Below, in pieces: positions 12,706 through 24,610 of a stretch of DNA of 64,000 nt. Below the pieces are notes generated by a model, which was not told where the DNA came from, searched no databases, and saw only the letters and a list, made by a program, of their open reading frames with translations. A program made the translations under genes and the position numbers. The DNA comes from Ifrita kowaldi. Taxonomy: Eukaryota > Chordata > Aves > Passeriformes > Cinclosomatidae. The stretch covers positions 2,709 through 66,708 of the forward strand of contig VZRS01007662.1 of assembly GCA_013398055.1 (NCBI GenBank). The letters are read 5' to 3'. Each line of letters opens with the position of its first letter. Position 1 is the first letter of the stretch.

Positions 12706-12837
12706 GGCAGCCACAGCTGCTCTGGGCACCCTGTGCCAGGGCCTCCCCACCCTCCCAGGGAACAATTCCTTCCCAATATCCCACCTACCCCTGCCCTCTG
12801 GCAGCAGGAAGCCGTTCCCTGTGTCCTGTCCCTCCAT
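12706..12837 (-). mobile_element. CR1 LINE internal fragment without 3' tail
   Basis: It begins inside the body at GCAGCCACAGCTGCTCTGG and ends at TGTGTCCTGTCCCTCCA. The last approximately 110 bases of the element, including the octamers, are missing. Confidence 0.85.
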
Positions 12838-13189
12838 GATATACAAATAAACTCCATTATATAAAAGTGGGCAGATACACATGAAACAACACCCTTATTT
12901 TGGGAACAGAGCTCCCAGTGCCCCATTCCCACTCTGGGGAATCACAGTTCCTCCTCTCCCTTCCCAGCTCCAGGAGCGACACCTGCACCAGACAGCTGGG
13001 GAATTTCAACCCAATTACCTCAGCAAGCACAAAGGGGCAGTTGTCATTAAGGTATTGATTAATTGTGTTTAAAGTACTCCAAGTGACATTGAAAACTTCA
13101 ACAGCTTTGTCACCAGCACGAACCAAAAGCAAACTCCAGCCCCTCCCAAACCCCACCACGCCTGTTCTGAGTGTGCACTGCAGGCACCA

Positions 13190-13274
13190 GGCAGGGACAC
13201 CTCCCACTGTCCCAGGCTGCTCCAAGCCCTGTCCAGCCTGGCCTTGGGCACTGCCAGGGATCCAGGGGCAGCCA
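13190..13274 (-). mobile_element. CR1 LINE internal fragment, 85 bp
   Basis: The sequence GGCAGGGACACCTCCCACTG through CCAGGGGCAGCCAC matches only the middle of the element. Confidence 0.82.
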
Positions 13275-13671
13275 CCCACACCCCAGGACGTGTTGGTGTC
13301 TGGATACAAAACTGAACTTCTGGGGCTCGTCACAGAACTGCGCTTTGTGAAGTGCTGCTGTGGCTGTGCTGAGCAACAGTTCCCTGGAAAAATCTGCTGT
13401 TCAGGGAAACTCCTCCAGTGCATTCTTCCAGGAATTGCTTTATTCCTGAGATCCAGACTCGTCGTTTGGATGTCACTTAAGGCATGAGAGTTTAAAGCTG
13501 CTGGCAGCAGTTTTGCTTAATGGCCCATTGGGCAATGTCAGCTTAGTCCATCCCATGCATTGTTAATGAACTGTCAGCTCCAGCTACCTCTGCCTTAAAC
13601 ATCCTCAGGGTGAACTCGGTGAAATCTTCCCCTAAAAGCCAGGATGAGAAAGAGTTCAGCTTCATCTTCAC

Positions 13672-13760
13672 AGAAATGTGGAATGGTTTCAGTTGGAAAA
13701 ACCCTCCCAGACCACGGATCCAAGCATTCCCCCCGCACTGCCAAGGCAGTGGTTGTTACA
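13672..13760 (-). mobile_element. Possible old CR1 fragment
   Basis: GGAATGGTTTCAGTTGGAAAA and GATCCAAGCATTCC resemble the reversed 3' end of an older CR1, but divergence is high. Confidence 0.4.
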
Positions 13761-14567
13761 CCAGCAGGATTAGCTCATTCCAAATGCAGGGCCTTGGGGA
13801 AATCCATGGATTTCTAACATCCAAACCAAAGTGAACGAGTCCTTCAGAGCACAGATTCCAATCAGCACAATGCCATTCCTAATTAAACTGATCCATGACA
13901 AATAAATCCCAGGACCACAATTCCTTTAAATACCACTTGTCACATATCAGGTTTCTCTGATACTCTCGGTGGGGCTGGAGCACTCAGCCAGGCAGGAACA
14001 GCCCTTCAGGTGTCATTAAATCCATCTGGACATCGCTCAACACAAAATATCCTTGAGCAACTGGTGCAGCCCCGTCACTCAGGTCAGCGTGGTTCACACC
14101 TCAGGAGACAGCTGGAAATAAACCCTGGGCTTTTTTGGCCAGGAGGTGAAAGCCACGTGCTTTTCAATACACCTGTTCTGTTTATGAGGAGATGGTGGGT
14201 CCATGGCGTGTTTGGGTCTTCAGGAATATCTTTTATCAGCAACCACAGCCAGAGCTGCAGTGAAGGGAGTCTGTGCTGACCTGAGCTGGGCACTGCTTGT
14301 CTGAGATCAGAATTGGAAAATCCATGTGGTATTGACTCCGAAGCTGGGAGCCCTGGGAGACAGCAGCAGGAGGAGGGGCAGAGCCAGCCCCACACCATCC
14401 TGAGGCTGGACGGTCACTCCCGGGCCTGTGCAGGGACACGGTGGCAGTGGGAAAGCCAGGACACTGGGAAAGCAGGGACAGCACAGCCTGGAGAGCACAG
14501 CCCGGCACCAGCAGCTCCAGACAGGTTGTTTAGGGTTCGGTCCTGAGTCCCTTTTCCCTCCCCACAG

Positions 14568-14641
14568 TGCCTGTTGCTCACCCTGTGCATGCAGACGCTG
14601 TTGAAGGCACTCCAAAGCAGCAACAGAAATCAGGCAGGTTC
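14568..14641. other. Splice-bounded candidate exon, strand ambiguous
   Basis: On the plus strand, an excellent acceptor (CCCTTTTCCCTCCCCACAG) precedes 14568-14637. That segment reads CLLLTLCMQTLLKALQSSN in frame 0, but the following donor, GTTCCT, is poor. On the minus strand, an acceptor ending GCTGGGCTCAG precedes 14641-14582, which reads TCLISVAALECLQQRLHAQ and ends at the donor GTGAGC. The minus version enters and leaves in phase 1, compatible with the phase in which the 42848-43037 exon leaves. Both peptides look helical. At most one can be real, and neither is secure. Confidence 0.22.
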
Positions 14642-15149
14642 CTGAGCCCAGCAGGAGAGGCTCTTCCCAAGGCAATTTGCCATCAGGACAGAGAGCAGGA
14701 AACAGCAGAAAATCGTGAGGCAGACTCTGTTCCCATGGAACTGTCAGCTCAAGAGGCTCAGAGCATGTGGACACCTTCGTGAGCCTCGTGGGTCCTGCGT
14801 GGAAGCAACTCAAGGCTGTGGGAAGCAGCCGTGTGAGGCACTGTCACAAAGCCATTCCTGAGGGAAACGGGTTTGGGTTCAGGTCCTGACAATCCCTCGG
14901 GGTCGGCAGAGCTGGGGTGGGCCCAGCCCTGAACCTGCTGCCCCAACACCAACCACCAGCAGGTTCATCCCGGGGGGAGCAGAGCTTAGGGTGCTGCTCA
15001 TTGCAGAGACTGTGAAAACAGAAGCTTCATTTCAGAGAATTAAAAAGGGACTTTATGGACTAAAAAGCACAGGGAAGGAATATGAAGTGCCATCAATACT
15101 GCAGCTGAAAGCTGGTGATGGCAGGAGAGCAAGGCTGGGAGGAGCAGGG

Positions 15150-15325
15150 AATCACAGAATTCCAGAATCAAAAAGGTTGGAAACAATCTCTGAGATCATC
15201 CAGTCCAACCTGTGCCCCATCCCCACCTTGTCCCCAGCCCAGAGCTCTGAGTGCCACCTCCAGGCCTTCCTGGGACACCTCCAGGGATGGGGACTCCACC
15301 ACCATGGAAGGAGAGGGAGTGTCAG
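15150..15325 (-). mobile_element. CR1 LINE 3' fragment, second subfamily
   Basis: AATCACAGAATTCCAGAATC is the reversed octamer tail. The body has CCTTGTCCCCAGCCCAGAGC and AGGGATGGGGACTCCACC, the same subfamily as the copy at 27407. Confidence 0.88.
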
Positions 15326-15370
15326 AGCTGTCCAAGGGGAGCCATGGGTCTGGACTTCAGCACCTTGATA

Positions 15371-15465
15371 AAATCACAGAATCCCAGCCTGGTTTGGGCT
15401 GGAAGGGACCTTGGAGGTCATCCAGTGACACAGTCCCACCTCTGCTAGAAAGAAATCCTGGGGGC
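15371..15465 (-). mobile_element. CR1 LINE 3' fragment, short
   Basis: AAATCACAGAATCCCAGCC is followed by TTTGGGCTGGAAGGGACC and about 50 diverged bases. It begins about 45 bases after the previous CR1 in the same direction. Confidence 0.85.
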
Positions 15466-16540
15466 TCTGAAGTCCACAACGGGCTGACTCACATTAAAGG
15501 TGAGTCATTTCCCTCTCAGGTAGGAGTTATTTTTAGGAGAATTACTCACTCGAAGTGTTGATGGTTTGCATGAAACAGTAGGACTCTCAAGTTTAGAACA
15601 AAATATTTTAGAAGCCTTGCACAAATACTGTGTTCTCCTGCTTTTAAGGCAATAGTCTGAAATTAATTCACATGTGCTCAAAATCCGTAAGCAAAGCTTG
15701 ATGGTAACAAGAATTTAAAGCTAAATTTAAAGGCAACATTAACAAAATCAGGGAACGTGAAGCATCCATGGGAATTTCCAGGCTATAAAAGTGATTTAAT
15801 AAGTGTGGCTCAAGAGGGCAGTTTCAGGGCCTCCTGTCCTCCCACTCCCCTGATGGTTATGGTCACTCAAGGATTACAATCTCCTGGTTTAGCTGCAGCA
15901 GCTTCCCTAAGTTTTCATTGTAGGAGCTATTGGATCTGATTCCTATCATTTGGAGACAGCGAGGGAGTGCCCCAGCCCTGGCCTTGAAACACCCTAAAAA
16001 TGCATTGAAAATATCCTAAAATGCACTGAAATACCCTAATAAATGCTTTGAAATACCCTACTAAACACATTATTTAAGTCCAGCTCTCCAGAAAAAAAGC
16101 AGCCATCCCAAAATAAATATTTCTCAGGAAATAAATGAACGCCATCAGGGATTACCTGGATGAAGTTTCCCACATCACCACATCCATTCCCCAGTGCCTA
16201 TCCCCACACCCCAGAGCTTGGCTCCAGCAGCTCAACCTTCCCACTTCCAGCCAAGGAAAAGGTGCTGGACGAAGCATCCTGCAGCTGGAGTGTTGGGGTT
16301 TGTTCCTCTTCCTTGTGCTCCTGTGAGCATCCAACAGACTGAAACACACACATTATTAATTTCAAAGTGGGAAGAGGAAAAAGAAGGAACACAAGTCTTG
16401 GGGAAGTTTTTGAGCAGATAGGAAGTAACAAGCAGAGAAAGTCAGGCAGGAAGTCCTGGGATCCAGTGCCTTAAAATTAATGAATCAATGATTCTAAACA
16501 TTTTATCCATAATAAACTAAGGAGTTAGTGAGTTAATTGG

Positions 16541-16824
16541 CCTCTTCTCCAAGGAACTTGGAAAAGGAGAGCAGGAAATGGTCTCAAGTTACACCAGGAG
16601 AGGTTCAGGGTGGATATTGGGGGAAACTCCTCCCCTGAAACAGTGCTCAAGGCCTGGCACAGCTGCCCAGGGCAGTGGTGGAGTCCCCATCCCTGAAGTG
16701 TCCGAGAACTGAGCAGATGAGGAACTTTGGGATGGGGTTTATTGGGCGTGGTGGGATTTGGGTGAAGTGTGGGACTGAGGACCTGGGATGTCTTCTCCAA
16801 CCTCAGTGATGCTGTGATTCCATG
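16541..16824 (+). mobile_element. CR1 LINE 3' fragment, third subfamily
   Basis: The forward body includes GAGAGGTTCAGGGTGGATAT and GTGGTGGAGTCCCCATCCC and ends GATGCTGTGATTCCATGA. Confidence 0.87.
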
Positions 16825-17588
16825 AAATCCCCACTGTTCAGGTTTGGTGATGGTGCTGAGGCAGCTCCAGCTGAGGACGGACCTGGCTCAGCTCCTGGGC
16901 CGCACTCGGAACCTCTCCCCGTGCCCAGGGACAGCCAGGACAGGTTTAATGCTGGCTGAAGGCACCTCTGACAGGGTGGGCAGTCCAGAGTGGGGAAAAC
17001 AACCCTCAGGTTTGGGCAAGGCCCTGTGACAGGGCTGTGTGAGGACAGCAGGGCTGGAACCAGAAAAGCAAAGCAGCCGTAGGACAAAAGCGGGGCTTTC
17101 TCCGAGCTCTGAGCACGGTCACGGCAGCGGGGCCGGAGCATGTCCCTGCCATGAAAAGCCCCCACACATCCCACACCTTCCTCAGGGCTGCTGCTCATGG
17201 GACCTGAGGCCCCACTTCGACTTTCAACCGTTACACACACAAATAATAGAAAATTTCCAACTCAAAAGGATAATCTCCTGTCAGAAAGAGAACAGCAGGC
17301 ACAGTGAGCACTTTAAAAGCTTTGGAGATATAAAGACTTATTGTATTTCCCAACAGGCCAGAAGCTTTGATTAAAGGTTAAAAATAGAAAATAGGGATGG
17401 AATTAAGTTGTAAAAGATCCCCCTCAAAAAATAATTTTTATACTGTTGCTATGGTTCGAAATTTTTTCATGGTCTCATTTTGCCTTCTAAAATTGATCAG
17501 AATTCATTTTTTCATAAGAATTCATTTAGAATTATTTTCTAAATTCAGGACAGAATTTGCAAAAAACAGGATGGTTTTGCAATATTAC

Positions 17589-17813
17589 ACAGAATCACAA
17601 AACAACAGAATGGCCTGGGTGGGAAGGGACCCCAAAGCCCATCCAGTGCCACCCCTGCCATGGCAGGGACACCTCCCACTGTCCCAGGCTGCTCCCAGCC
17701 CCAATGTCCAGCCTGGCCTTGGGCACTGCCAGGGATCCAGGGGCAGCCACAGCTGCTCTGGGCACCCTGTGCCAGGGCCTGCCCACCCTCCCAGGGAACA
17801 ATTCCTTCACTTA
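17589..17813 (-). mobile_element. CR1 LINE 3' fragment
   Basis: ACAGAATCACAAAACAACAG marks the 3' end. The body is nearly consensus to CAGGGAACAATTCC, then CACTTACCAAGGTTACAG follows, which is shared in part with the copy at 25784. Confidence 0.92.
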
Positions 17814-18003
17814 CCAAGGTTACAGACTTAGCAAAGTTTTCCTTAGATTAAAAAATTAAATTATACGACAGCAGTTGTAGGTGCTGGAGCTGCAGTTTTC
17901 TCTCTGTTGGGGTGGCTCTGCCCTGGTTTGTTCTGTGGGATCAGAGGGAGGGGAGATGCTCCAACAGCCTGAGACTTTCAGTAACAGTTTTGTGATGGAA
18001 GCA

Positions 18004-18068
18004 GATGGCAGGGGTGGCACTGGATGGGCTTTGAGGCTCCTTCCAACCCACACCATTCCATGATTCTG
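18004..18068 (+). mobile_element. CR1 LINE 3' tail only
   Basis: GATGGCAGGGGTGGCACTGG runs to ACCATTCCATGATTCTG. Only about 65 bases are present. Confidence 0.85.
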
Positions 18069-18104
18069 CAACAATCAGACTGTGAGGAAGTTCATAACCT
18101 GACA

Positions 18105-18410
18105 GGAGGTGGTGGCCAGGAGGGATCAGCCTCTTCTCCCAGGGAACAGGGACAGGACAAAGGGAAATGGCCTCAAGCTGCCCCAGGGGAGGTTCAGGGT
18201 GGATATGAGGAAAGATTTCACTGAAGGAGTGGTCAGGCCTTGGCAGGGGCTGCCAGGGTGGTGGTGGAGTCCCCATCCCTGGAGGTGTTCAAAAGGAGCA
18301 GACCTGGGACTTTGTGCTATGGCTTAGTGGGCATGGTGGGATTTGGTTGAAGGTTGAATTTGATGATCTTGGAGGCCTTTTCCAAGCTTGACAATCCCAT
18401 GATTCTATGG
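18105..18410 (+). mobile_element. CR1 LINE 3' fragment, third subfamily
   Basis: This has the same subfamily body as the copy at 16541 (GGGGAGGTTCAGGGTGGATA; GTGGTGGAGTCCCCATCCC). It ends CCCATGATTCTATGG. Confidence 0.88.
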
Positions 18411-20589
18411 ATCTGCCTGCCCAGTCTTTTCTGAAGGTTTGGGGCCTTAAGCGGACACTCAAACCCTGTTTGTGTGCACAGCTCAAGGCAGGCCCTCACT
18501 GTGCACACCTCAGCCCTGGACAGGAGCTCATTTCCCTGGGATTCCCTGCAGAATAAACAGGGATCAAGCCTGTGGATGGCCCCCGGGGGCAGCACTGGAG
18601 CGAGCAGCTGGGGCTGCATCCAGGGGCTGTGCGGAGGGCCCGTGTGCTCACGGAGAACATTGCTCACCAAAGCTGCTAACACAGCCTGTTTTCTGCTCAG
18701 GCGAGCAAGGTATCCTCACAGGAGAGGCTGGGTAGCTTGGAAATAGCAAATTCTTATGCATGATGTAATTCACTGGAAGCTTCACCGAGCTGGAAGTGCC
18801 TGACCTTTTGATCTTTGGCAAATAAATGAACAGCCCCAAGGAAGCTCAGGAGTTCTGTGCCCTCAGTGCAGGACAGGGCACCTGAAGGACTGAGGAGCTA
18901 AAGCATTTTTTTCATTATTTTCACTTTAAGGAACCAGGACTTGGGGAAAAAAAAACAGGTAATAACATATTTTAAGTGTTGGTCAAAAAAACCCTTCAAA
19001 ATATATTTGCACAAAGGTTCAAAGACGTGTCTCTGCAAGGTGGGAAATTCATATGGACTATGTTGAGGTATTCATTAAGACTGGAGGGAGGGGAGAGGGG
19101 TTTTGTAGCCATCACATCTACTTTCATCAGCCATCTAAAAAAGATAATTCTGCTTTCAGAGTGATGCTGTGTGAGGATCTCTCTTCTTCCCAGGAGAATT
19201 CCTGAAAAAGGAATTGTGTAAGTGCTCCTGCCTCCCCTCCAGCCCTACCTATTTCAAGCTTCTAATCTGACATCTAATACTGATGGGTCCCTACTTCCTT
19301 CTTGTGCATTTGAATTTGCTCCAGATATAAAAGGAGATGGAAATGAAAAAAAAAGATCTGGTTCTGTCTAGTCAGTTCTGGGAAGTACCTGAACCATAAC
19401 TCTGGTTGTATCTGCAGGACTGAGGCTTGTATTGGGAAGTGGGAAGTGCTGGGAAAGTCATTATCCCAAACCCTGTCCAATGGGATCATCCACCTCTGTA
19501 ACACTGACACTGGCAAACAGAGTAAAACCTGAAACAGGAATTCAAACTTCAAGCCTAGAAAAGGAATGAATGCTTCCAAAAATTCCCAGGAAGCAGCTCA
19601 CCCCCAAATAAATAACAAGTATCAGCTTTTCTCCCATCCAAGGCTTCCCAACCAAGGCTTTGTGGGTCAAACCTACCCAAGAGTGACTGAAATGGCCCAA
19701 AGCAGTGCTGGGATGGTGCACGGGTCAGCAGATGAGCAGTGAGAAGGCACAGGCTCCACACCAGATCTGGAGACCATCAGGCAATCACCAGGGTCAGTCA
19801 TCCTTTCCACTGGACACCACGTCCTGCTCAACATGGCAAATCCAACTTATTGAGATAGCTCAACATCCTCAGTTGAAAAGGAAAAGCAAAATGGGAATAT
19901 GGAATCAGCCTTTTGTGAGTGCTGCTGTCCCGCCATGGCTCTGGCACATCAAACCTGGGGAAAGAACTTCCTCCACTGACCAGGATGGACCAAGAAAAAG
20001 GAGGGATGAAGGAAAAAAGAAGCAGATCTGAGACAATAAGAGAAGCAATCACAGGGAAAGCAAACACAAATGAGAATTTTCTGTCCTGATGATCATCCTC
20101 CCTACCCCCACCCTGCTTTAGGAATACACACATAGAGCTTTTAAACATCAGCCAAGGCACTTTGGTGCTTAGCACTGAATTCTTCCTATGGTTATTTAAG
20201 TTACAAACAGGGCCACTGATTCAAAACCTAAAGTGCTAAAATTATTCCAAGTAATGCATGTCCAGCTCTGAAATCCTGAAGTTAATTTTAAACATCGCTT
20301 TCAGAAATAGGTTGCCTTGTCCTGACAGATCTATGTGGGCCATATTGTGAGAACTATCAATATTTGAATAAATTTTACATGCAAGCAAACTAAAATTATC
20401 TTTACATCGATTCAGTAGCAACTGCTCCAGTAGGAGCTGGATGAAATGGCCAATAAATTGACAAATCCACAAAACAGAATGGGAGAAACATAAAAAATGG
20501 AAAGCTGGCTGCTCCCTGCCATCTCCCATTTCCCATTTAATGTGCTCAGGCTCTCTCTGAGCAGCAGGAGCCGTGGTTATTTGCAGTCC
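18411..20589. other. No recognisable gene; AT-rich from 18.9 kb
   Basis: Contains only frames of about 60-115 codons with no domain or splice support. Confidence 0.55.
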
Positions 20590-21180
20590 CCGGGCTCACC
20601 CCAGCCCTGCCCTGGCGCCGGGCGCTGCCGCGGGCTCAGCTCGGCCCCGCGGATGGGATGGGATGGGATGGGATGGGATGGGATGGGATGGGATGGGATG
20701 GGATGGGATGGGATGGGATGGGATGGGATGGGATCCCTCCTTCCCGGAAAGGCTCTGCCCCCAGCGCTGCTGCTGCTCCCCAGAGCATGTTCCCCCCGAA
20801 CCTGGAGCACTCGGAGCTATAAATATTCCCTGTTTTCTCCGCGGGCTGGGCTCTCTCCAGGCAGCTCTGCCGGCGCCGGGGCCGCGCTGCTGCTGCGCTG
20901 AGGGGACGCCACCCTCACAGCCCTGCGGGGAAGGAACAGAGCAAATGCCCGGGGGTTTGTACGGGTCTGTGGGGCTGGAATTGCTCCAGGCTTTAGCCCT
21001 GCACAGGTCAGTGAATGCCAGAGCTGAGAACGGCCCAGCAAAGCCTTTTCTCTGGCCCGCTCCTCGCAGCTGCGGTTCAGCCCCTGCTCCTACAGCCTCT
21101 CGTCCTCCGCTGCCCCTGGAAGGGGTGCTGAGCTCTGCCGTGGCCCCGGGCCTGGCACCCGGCCCAGCAGGACCCGAGGC
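20590..21180. other. CpG-rich segment around the (GGATG)n array
   Basis: CGCCGGGCG, CCGCGG and similar motifs flank the microsatellite, and CpG-rich DNA continues to about 21180. It could be a CpG island or simply GC-rich DNA. No exon with splice sites was recognised here. Confidence 0.35.
20651..20734 (+). repeat. (GGATG)n pentanucleotide microsatellite
   Basis: There are sixteen perfect GGATG units followed by GGAT. Being a five-base unit without stops, it creates open frames on both strands (DGMGW on plus, SHPIP on minus) that are artefacts. Confidence 0.97.
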
Positions 21181-21548
21181 AGGGCTTGGGGATAACCGTG
21201 ACCCTGCCAGCCCCAGCCGATGGGGCCCGAGTCGGGGGAAAGGATGAGGTGAGCTCCGACCTGAGCTCACACCCAGGACTGCTCCTCGGCAGACGTTCAG
21301 CTTTCAGTGCCAGTCACAGGAATGCCATGGAGAAACTTCCTGTAACATCCGACAGTTCCTTTCTGCCTTAAAAATGAAAAAATAAAAGCCATTATTCAGT
21401 GTAAGATGCCACTGTGAGTAAGAGCCCTGGCTCCCCCAGCCCTGCCAGAGCTCAGTGCGAGGCACCCAGAGCTTGCACCGGCAGGGGAAGGGATCCATGA
21501 CACTGAAATCACCATTTTAAACAGCAATTTTCTCATTCCTCATTAGAA

Positions 21549-21949
21549 CTCACAGGGATCCCTGCCTGCTTTGGGTGGGAAGGGACCCTAAAAGCTGATG
21601 TAGTTCCCACCCCTGCCATGGCAGGGACACCTCCCACGGTCCCAGGCTGCCCCCAGCCCCAGTGTCCAGCCTGGCCTTGGGCACTGCCAGGGATCCAGGG
21701 GCAGCCACAGCTGCTCTGGGCACCCTGTGCCAGGGCCTGCCCCCCCTCCCAGGGAACAATTCCTTCCCAATATCCCATCCAGCCCTGCCCTCTGGCTGTG
21801 GGAAGCCATTCCCTGTGTCCTGTGCCTCCATCCCTTGTCCCCAGTCCCTCTCCAGCCCTCCTGGAGCCCCTTTAGGCCCTGCAAGGGGCTCTGAGCTCTC
21901 CCTGGAGCCTTCTCCTCTCCAGGTGAACATTCCCAGCTCTCCCAGCCTG
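21549..21949 (-). mobile_element. CR1 LINE 3' fragment, longest in the window
   Basis: About 400 bases run from a degenerate 3' end near 21549 to CCCAGCTCTCCCAGCCTG. It stops at about the same internal point as the copy at 33390. Confidence 0.92.
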
Positions 21950-22918
21950 TTGACTCCCCCGGTCTGGGTTCTCTTGGAGCAGCAGGATGATTTTATAACC
22001 TCCATAAAGCAATGGGAGAGGCCAAGCTCTGAGCACAGCCTGGGTAAGCGGAGATGTCCCACTTAGGAAACTTCATTTTGATATTTATTTATTTACACAC
22101 TCCAGTATTTCTAAATATTCAATTAAACATACCTTTGACGAACAAATCCCTCCATGCTAATAATCTTTAAAATATTCCAGGCTCCCTAAAATCTGAGCTT
22201 CAGGGAGAACAAACAGCACTTGCTGCAACCCGTGAAAAGTTAATTTTTTCATGCTGCTGCCTCTTCCATTTTCCAGCCTTATTTCTATTCCTAATTAAGG
22301 AAACTTGAGAGTGATCCAGAAATACAAAGAGGACCAGTTGAATTTGGAGACATTAAGGGAATTTTAAATGTCTTGCTTTTTGCCTCAAAACTGAATTCAG
22401 GTGAGGAAAAAGTAAGTAAGTAAAATATATTTATTTTTTTAATCCTCCATGTACCCCTCTATTAACCACAATTACAACACTTCAAAGCACATTAATTTCC
22501 TGCTTTTAAGTTTTCTATAGCAACAGTTTGTTGAAAGAGTTTGATTTTATTATATTATGCCAATACTACCCTGGTAGAAATTTCAATCCTTTTAGGCAGA
22601 AAGAAGTGAAAAAAATTACATTAACAATGAGCATAAAGAAATTGAAACTCTCAATGCCTCTAATTTATGGCATTTTTCTGTGGGGTTTTTTTTAAACCTC
22701 TTTTTCTACCAGCTTGACGCCGCCTCTTTAATGCAGTTTGTGTTTTCCAGGGGAAGCAGCTGAATGGAGGGAATGGAAATGCAGGAGCAGCTTCCCTCCC
22801 ACTCCTGCTCCCACACAGCACACGGGGGCTGCAGGGCCAGAGGCCAGGACATGGAGACACTGGAAAAGCAGCCACATCCATGGGGGTGGGTGCATCCAGG
22901 GCTCCCACCTGGTTGGGT
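21950..22918. other. AT-rich single-copy stretch
   Basis: About 22070-22700 is AT-rich and repeat-free, with TTTATTTATTTA and TAATTAAGG motifs. It may be conserved non-coding DNA; nothing coding is seen. Confidence 0.35.
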
Positions 22919-23270
22919 TCCCCTGGAGAGGAGAAGGCTCCAGGGAGAGCTCAGCGCCCCTCCAGGAGAGCTGGAGAGGGACTGGGGACAAGGGCTGGAG
23001 GGACAGCACACAGGGAATGGCTTCCCAGTGCCAGAGAGCAGGGCTGGATGGGATATTGGGAAGGAATTGTTCCCTGGGAGGGTGGGCAGGCCCTGGCACA
23101 GGGTGCCCAGAGCAGCTGTGGCTGCCCCTGGATCCCTGGCAGTGCCCAAGGCCAGGCTGGACATTGGGGCTGGGAGCAGCCTGGGACAGTGGGAGGTGTC
23201 CCTGCCATGGCAGGGGGGGCACTGGATGGGCTTTGGGGTCCCTCCAACCCAAACCAGTCTGGGATTCTCT
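22919..23270 (+). mobile_element. CR1 LINE 3' fragment, long
   Basis: The forward body runs from CTGGAGAGGAGAAGGCTCC through GGATGGGATATTGGGAAGG to CCAGTCTGGGATTCTC. Confidence 0.92.
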
Positions 23271-23670
23271 CGCTTTTCTCCCCTTCTGCAGACACTCACT
23301 GTGACACGAGGGACAGCAGGGACCAGGAGAGCCCTGAGCACCCAGGGGACCAGCAAAGACCTGCAGCACTCGGTGTCACCCTAACTCAGCAGAGCAACTG
23401 GCAATGAGTTCTGCTTAACCACCTCTCCTAAGATAAGTTGGAAAAATTCAATAAAACTTGTGTTAAGCCGATTCCACGCCGCAGTACAAACAAAGTGTGG
23501 AGCAGCCTAATCCTCTTACACCAGGGAACAGGCTCCTAAAGTCATTATTTAATAAGATTAAATACTGCAGGTCATAAAAATTAATTTCTACAGCTGCCAT
23601 GGTTTAAAAACTAAATGTCTGCAGAGTGGGACAAATTCTTTTCCTGTGGAGAAGCAAAGGTGAGCACAAG

Positions 23671-23768
23671 CTGTGGCTGCCCCCAGATCCCTGGCAGTGC
23701 CCAAGGCCAGGTTGGATGGGACTTGGAGCAGCCTGGGACAGTGGGAGGTGTCCCTGCCCATGGAACAG
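23671..23768 (+). mobile_element. CR1 LINE internal fragment
   Basis: CTGTGGCTGCCCCCAGATCC runs to GTGTCCCTGCCCATGG, with the octamer end missing. Confidence 0.83.
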
Positions 23769-24354
23769 CACTGAAACCTCCTGTTTGAATGCAAACATTC
23801 ACTTAAAATTGTTTAAAAATTATTTTTAAAAATCCCTTTCACACACAGAGCTCCTGAAGTCCCTCCCAGCCACATTCATTTCACCAAAAAGGAGGAAATG
23901 AAAGGACTTCATGAGGCCTTTCCTTTTCTTTGACCAAGCCTTGCTTAAAATTGTTATTCCTTGCCCCAATTTACCAAATTTTGCTCACAAGACACAAAAG
24001 AGGGAGGGAAGAGAGGATAAAGACACCCATCAGCACTCCTCTGCTCACTCGTGAAACTTCAGATACTGTGTTAAATTCTTTGAACCCAGAAAGAACAAAA
24101 GTGTTTCTTACAATAAAAAAGGAAGAAATACAAATACATATAAATATAGAAATCAATAAATAAAATTTTATATGTATCTAAAGCCCTGATTACAGTACCT
24201 CTGTTTGCATTTGGAGACACTGATCCTGATCCTAATCCCTAAAGCTTTAACCCTAACTAGGCCTATCCCGGCCCCAATGCTCCCGGGAGCTGTTACCTGG
24301 GGGAACATCAGCCACACCACAGGCAGTGCCCTGGCTGCAGCTGTGTTCCATGTC

Positions 24355-24610
24355 TTGGAATCAGGGAATTGTGAGGCTGGAAAAGCCCTCTCCGACCATC
24401 GAGTCCAACCATTCCCAGCACGGCCCAGGCCACCCCTGCCCCACGTCCCCAAGTGCCACATCCACACAGCTTTGGAATCCCTCCAGGGATGGGCACTCCA
24501 GCACTGCCCCGGGCAGCTGTGCCAGGGCTGGACAGCCCTTCCCACGGAGAAATAATTCCAAACACTCAATCCAGACCTCTCCTGGCCCAACTTGAGACCG
24601 TGTCCATCCT
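24355..24610 (-). mobile_element. CR1 LINE 3' fragment, fourth subfamily
   Basis: GGAATCAGGGAATTGTGAGG and GAGTCCAACCATTCCCAGC are followed by GGCCACCCCTGCCCCACG. The same type occurs at 35372 and 37954. Confidence 0.85.

Noticed and set aside
20573..21270. 224-codon frames on both strands
   Set aside because: Produced by the (GGATG)n array and CpG-rich DNA; DGMGW and SHPIP runs are microsatellite translation.
24235..24262. CCCTAA-like motifs hinting at an interstitial telomere repeat
   Set aside because: Only two or three imperfect, non-tandem matches.
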